Assembly: GCA_965205905.1 (NCBI GenBank)
Contig: CBDBHZ010000003.1
Coordinates: 1 to 5,670, forward strand
DNA: 5,670 nucleotides
Direction: 5' to 3'
DNA from: JAHZMA01 sp965205905
Lineage (GTDB): Bacteria; Pseudomonadota; Alphaproteobacteria; JABAAW01; JAHZMA01
The translations under genes were made by a program, and so were the position numbers. Below, piece after piece: positions 5,059 through 5,670 of the stretch. The first letter of the stretch is position 1; each line of letters starts with the position of its first letter. The notes beneath the pieces are model-generated. The model worked only from the letters and a program-made list of their open reading frames with translations. It had not been told where the DNA came from and made no database searches.

Positions 5059-5670
5059 TTATTCAAAGATATAGCTATAGCGAAAGCCTGCCATACCCTC
5101 AACAATTTCATCTGGAATATCGGCATAATAATAATTGTCGTTTGGTTGCGACTGATTGGTATTATATGAGGTATCATTTCTGGCTGCCAGTGAGCCTTCA
5201 TCTATCGGTTGAAAATAAAAAGATAAACGATGACGGTTTTTTATTTTAAGACCAATTTCCACATGCAGATAGACACCACTTTCTTGGGGCAGACCACCAC
5301 CGCCAAGCAACACAAATGGCAATAATGGCGTATAATTTTGATAGATGATTCGGCTATCGTAAATCTCATCAGATTCGGGCGCTCCCCATGCTGCTTCCCC
5401 CTCAACAGAATGTAAAACATTCATAAGCCCAAACCCAAGCCCAAAAAATAATGTCGTGTCAGATTGGTTTTGGTTAGCAATAAAGCCCACTGCGAACTTT
5501 TCATAATTACTCTTTCTTTTCAACCCATCAATATCGGAGGTTGCCGTGTTTGTGAAGCCAAGCTCATAATCAAAATAAAGATCTATATCGGCGTTAATCT
5601 CTGTAACACGAAAGCCCAAACCATAATATTTGTTATTCGTCCATGTTTCAGGGTCAGCGTAAGAAATTTG
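5059..5670 (-). CDS. Predicted outer-membrane barrel protein, second copy of A (A2; 5' end outside window)
   Basis: The frame is open to the right edge, giving 203 visible residues starting QISYADPETW; by comparison with A1 about 63 N-terminal residues, including the signal peptide, lie beyond the window. The TTG at 5619 is internal. It is homologous to A1 throughout: YADPxxWxNxxY, GFGLxxxxHSVxGxAAW, ESDEIY, DTSYN, DNYYYADIPDEI and a final GFRYSYI strand. DNA for the C-terminal strands (5074-5140) matches 3451-3517 at 57 of 67 bases. Differences from A1: an extra glycine-rich loop LLGGGGLPQES of about 8 residues before GVYLHVEIG, and an end at FRYSYIFE without the charged tail of A1. Function is unknown; an outer-membrane location is inferred from alternating strands and the paralogue's signal peptide. 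It is followed 19 bases later by the B2' remnant, so it is the first member of a duplicated A-B pair. Confidence 0.85.
   Translation of the reverse strand, partial: QISYADPETWTNNKYYGLGFRVTEINADIDLYFDYELGFTNTATSDIDGLKRKSNYEKFAVGFIANQNQSDTTLFFGLGFGLMNVLHSVEGEAAWGAPESDEIYDSRIIYQNYTPLLPFVLLGGGGLPQESGVYLHVEIGLKIKNRHRLSFYFQPIDEGSLAARNDTSYNTNQSQPNDNYYYADIPDEIVEGMAGFRYSYIFE

Noticed and set aside
5040..5201. Longer 89-residue form of the B2' frame starting within A2
   Set aside because: The extra 54 residues are an out-of-frame reading of A2; homology with B1 begins exactly at the ATG at 5039.
1..5670. CRISPR array, tRNA/rRNA gene, insertion sequence or transposase
   Set aside because: No regularly spaced repeats, tRNA-like cloverleaf, rRNA sequence, transposase motif or terminal inverted repeats were seen; the repeats present are explained by gene duplication.

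Overview
The window suggests an AT-leaning alphaproteobacterium. The plus strand carries accC followed directly by aat, overlapping by one base. That adjacency is familiar from alphaproteobacteria, and both proteins are intact and well conserved where visible. The exact lineage cannot be read from the sequence.

Layout: bases 1-1768 (+) hold the end of a housekeeping operon, accC (biotin carboxylase, 5' end outside the window) and aat (leucyl/phenylalanyl-tRNA-protein transferase). Bases 1775-5670 (-) are occupied entirely by a convergent accessory locus of exported proteins. In its transcription order (right to left) it reads: a partial outer-membrane barrel gene (A2, cut by the window edge); a remnant of a second barrel gene (B2', signal peptide only); a 126-base regulatory gap with a perfect 12+12 palindrome; a small exported Gly/Ala-rich protein; an intrinsic terminator; a full barrel gene A1; a full barrel gene B1; and a Sec-exported C39-like cysteine peptidase. 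A2/B2' and A1/B1 are two copies of the same gene pair, so the locus grew by duplication and one copy of B then decayed.

The most interesting reading is that the minus-strand locus is a secretion and processing cassette. The small protein has a Sec signal peptide and, further in, a stretch that aligns position by position with a double-glycine leader, ending in Gly-Asp instead of Gly-Gly. The mature part then starts with a GxxxGxxxG segment like those of pore-forming peptides. The C39-type peptidase keeps the Gln-Cys-His-Asp catalytic set but, instead of belonging to an ABC exporter, is a free protein with its own signal peptide. The barrels could form the outer-membrane exit or anchor. The terminator right after the small gene would make it the most abundant product, as expected for a secreted substrate or subunit. 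The parts (C39-type protease, outer-membrane barrel, secreted subunit) recall the Pseudomonas Fap amyloid system, but orthology is not shown. The functional model is inference; the gene structures, motifs, terminator, palindrome and duplication are visible in the sequence.
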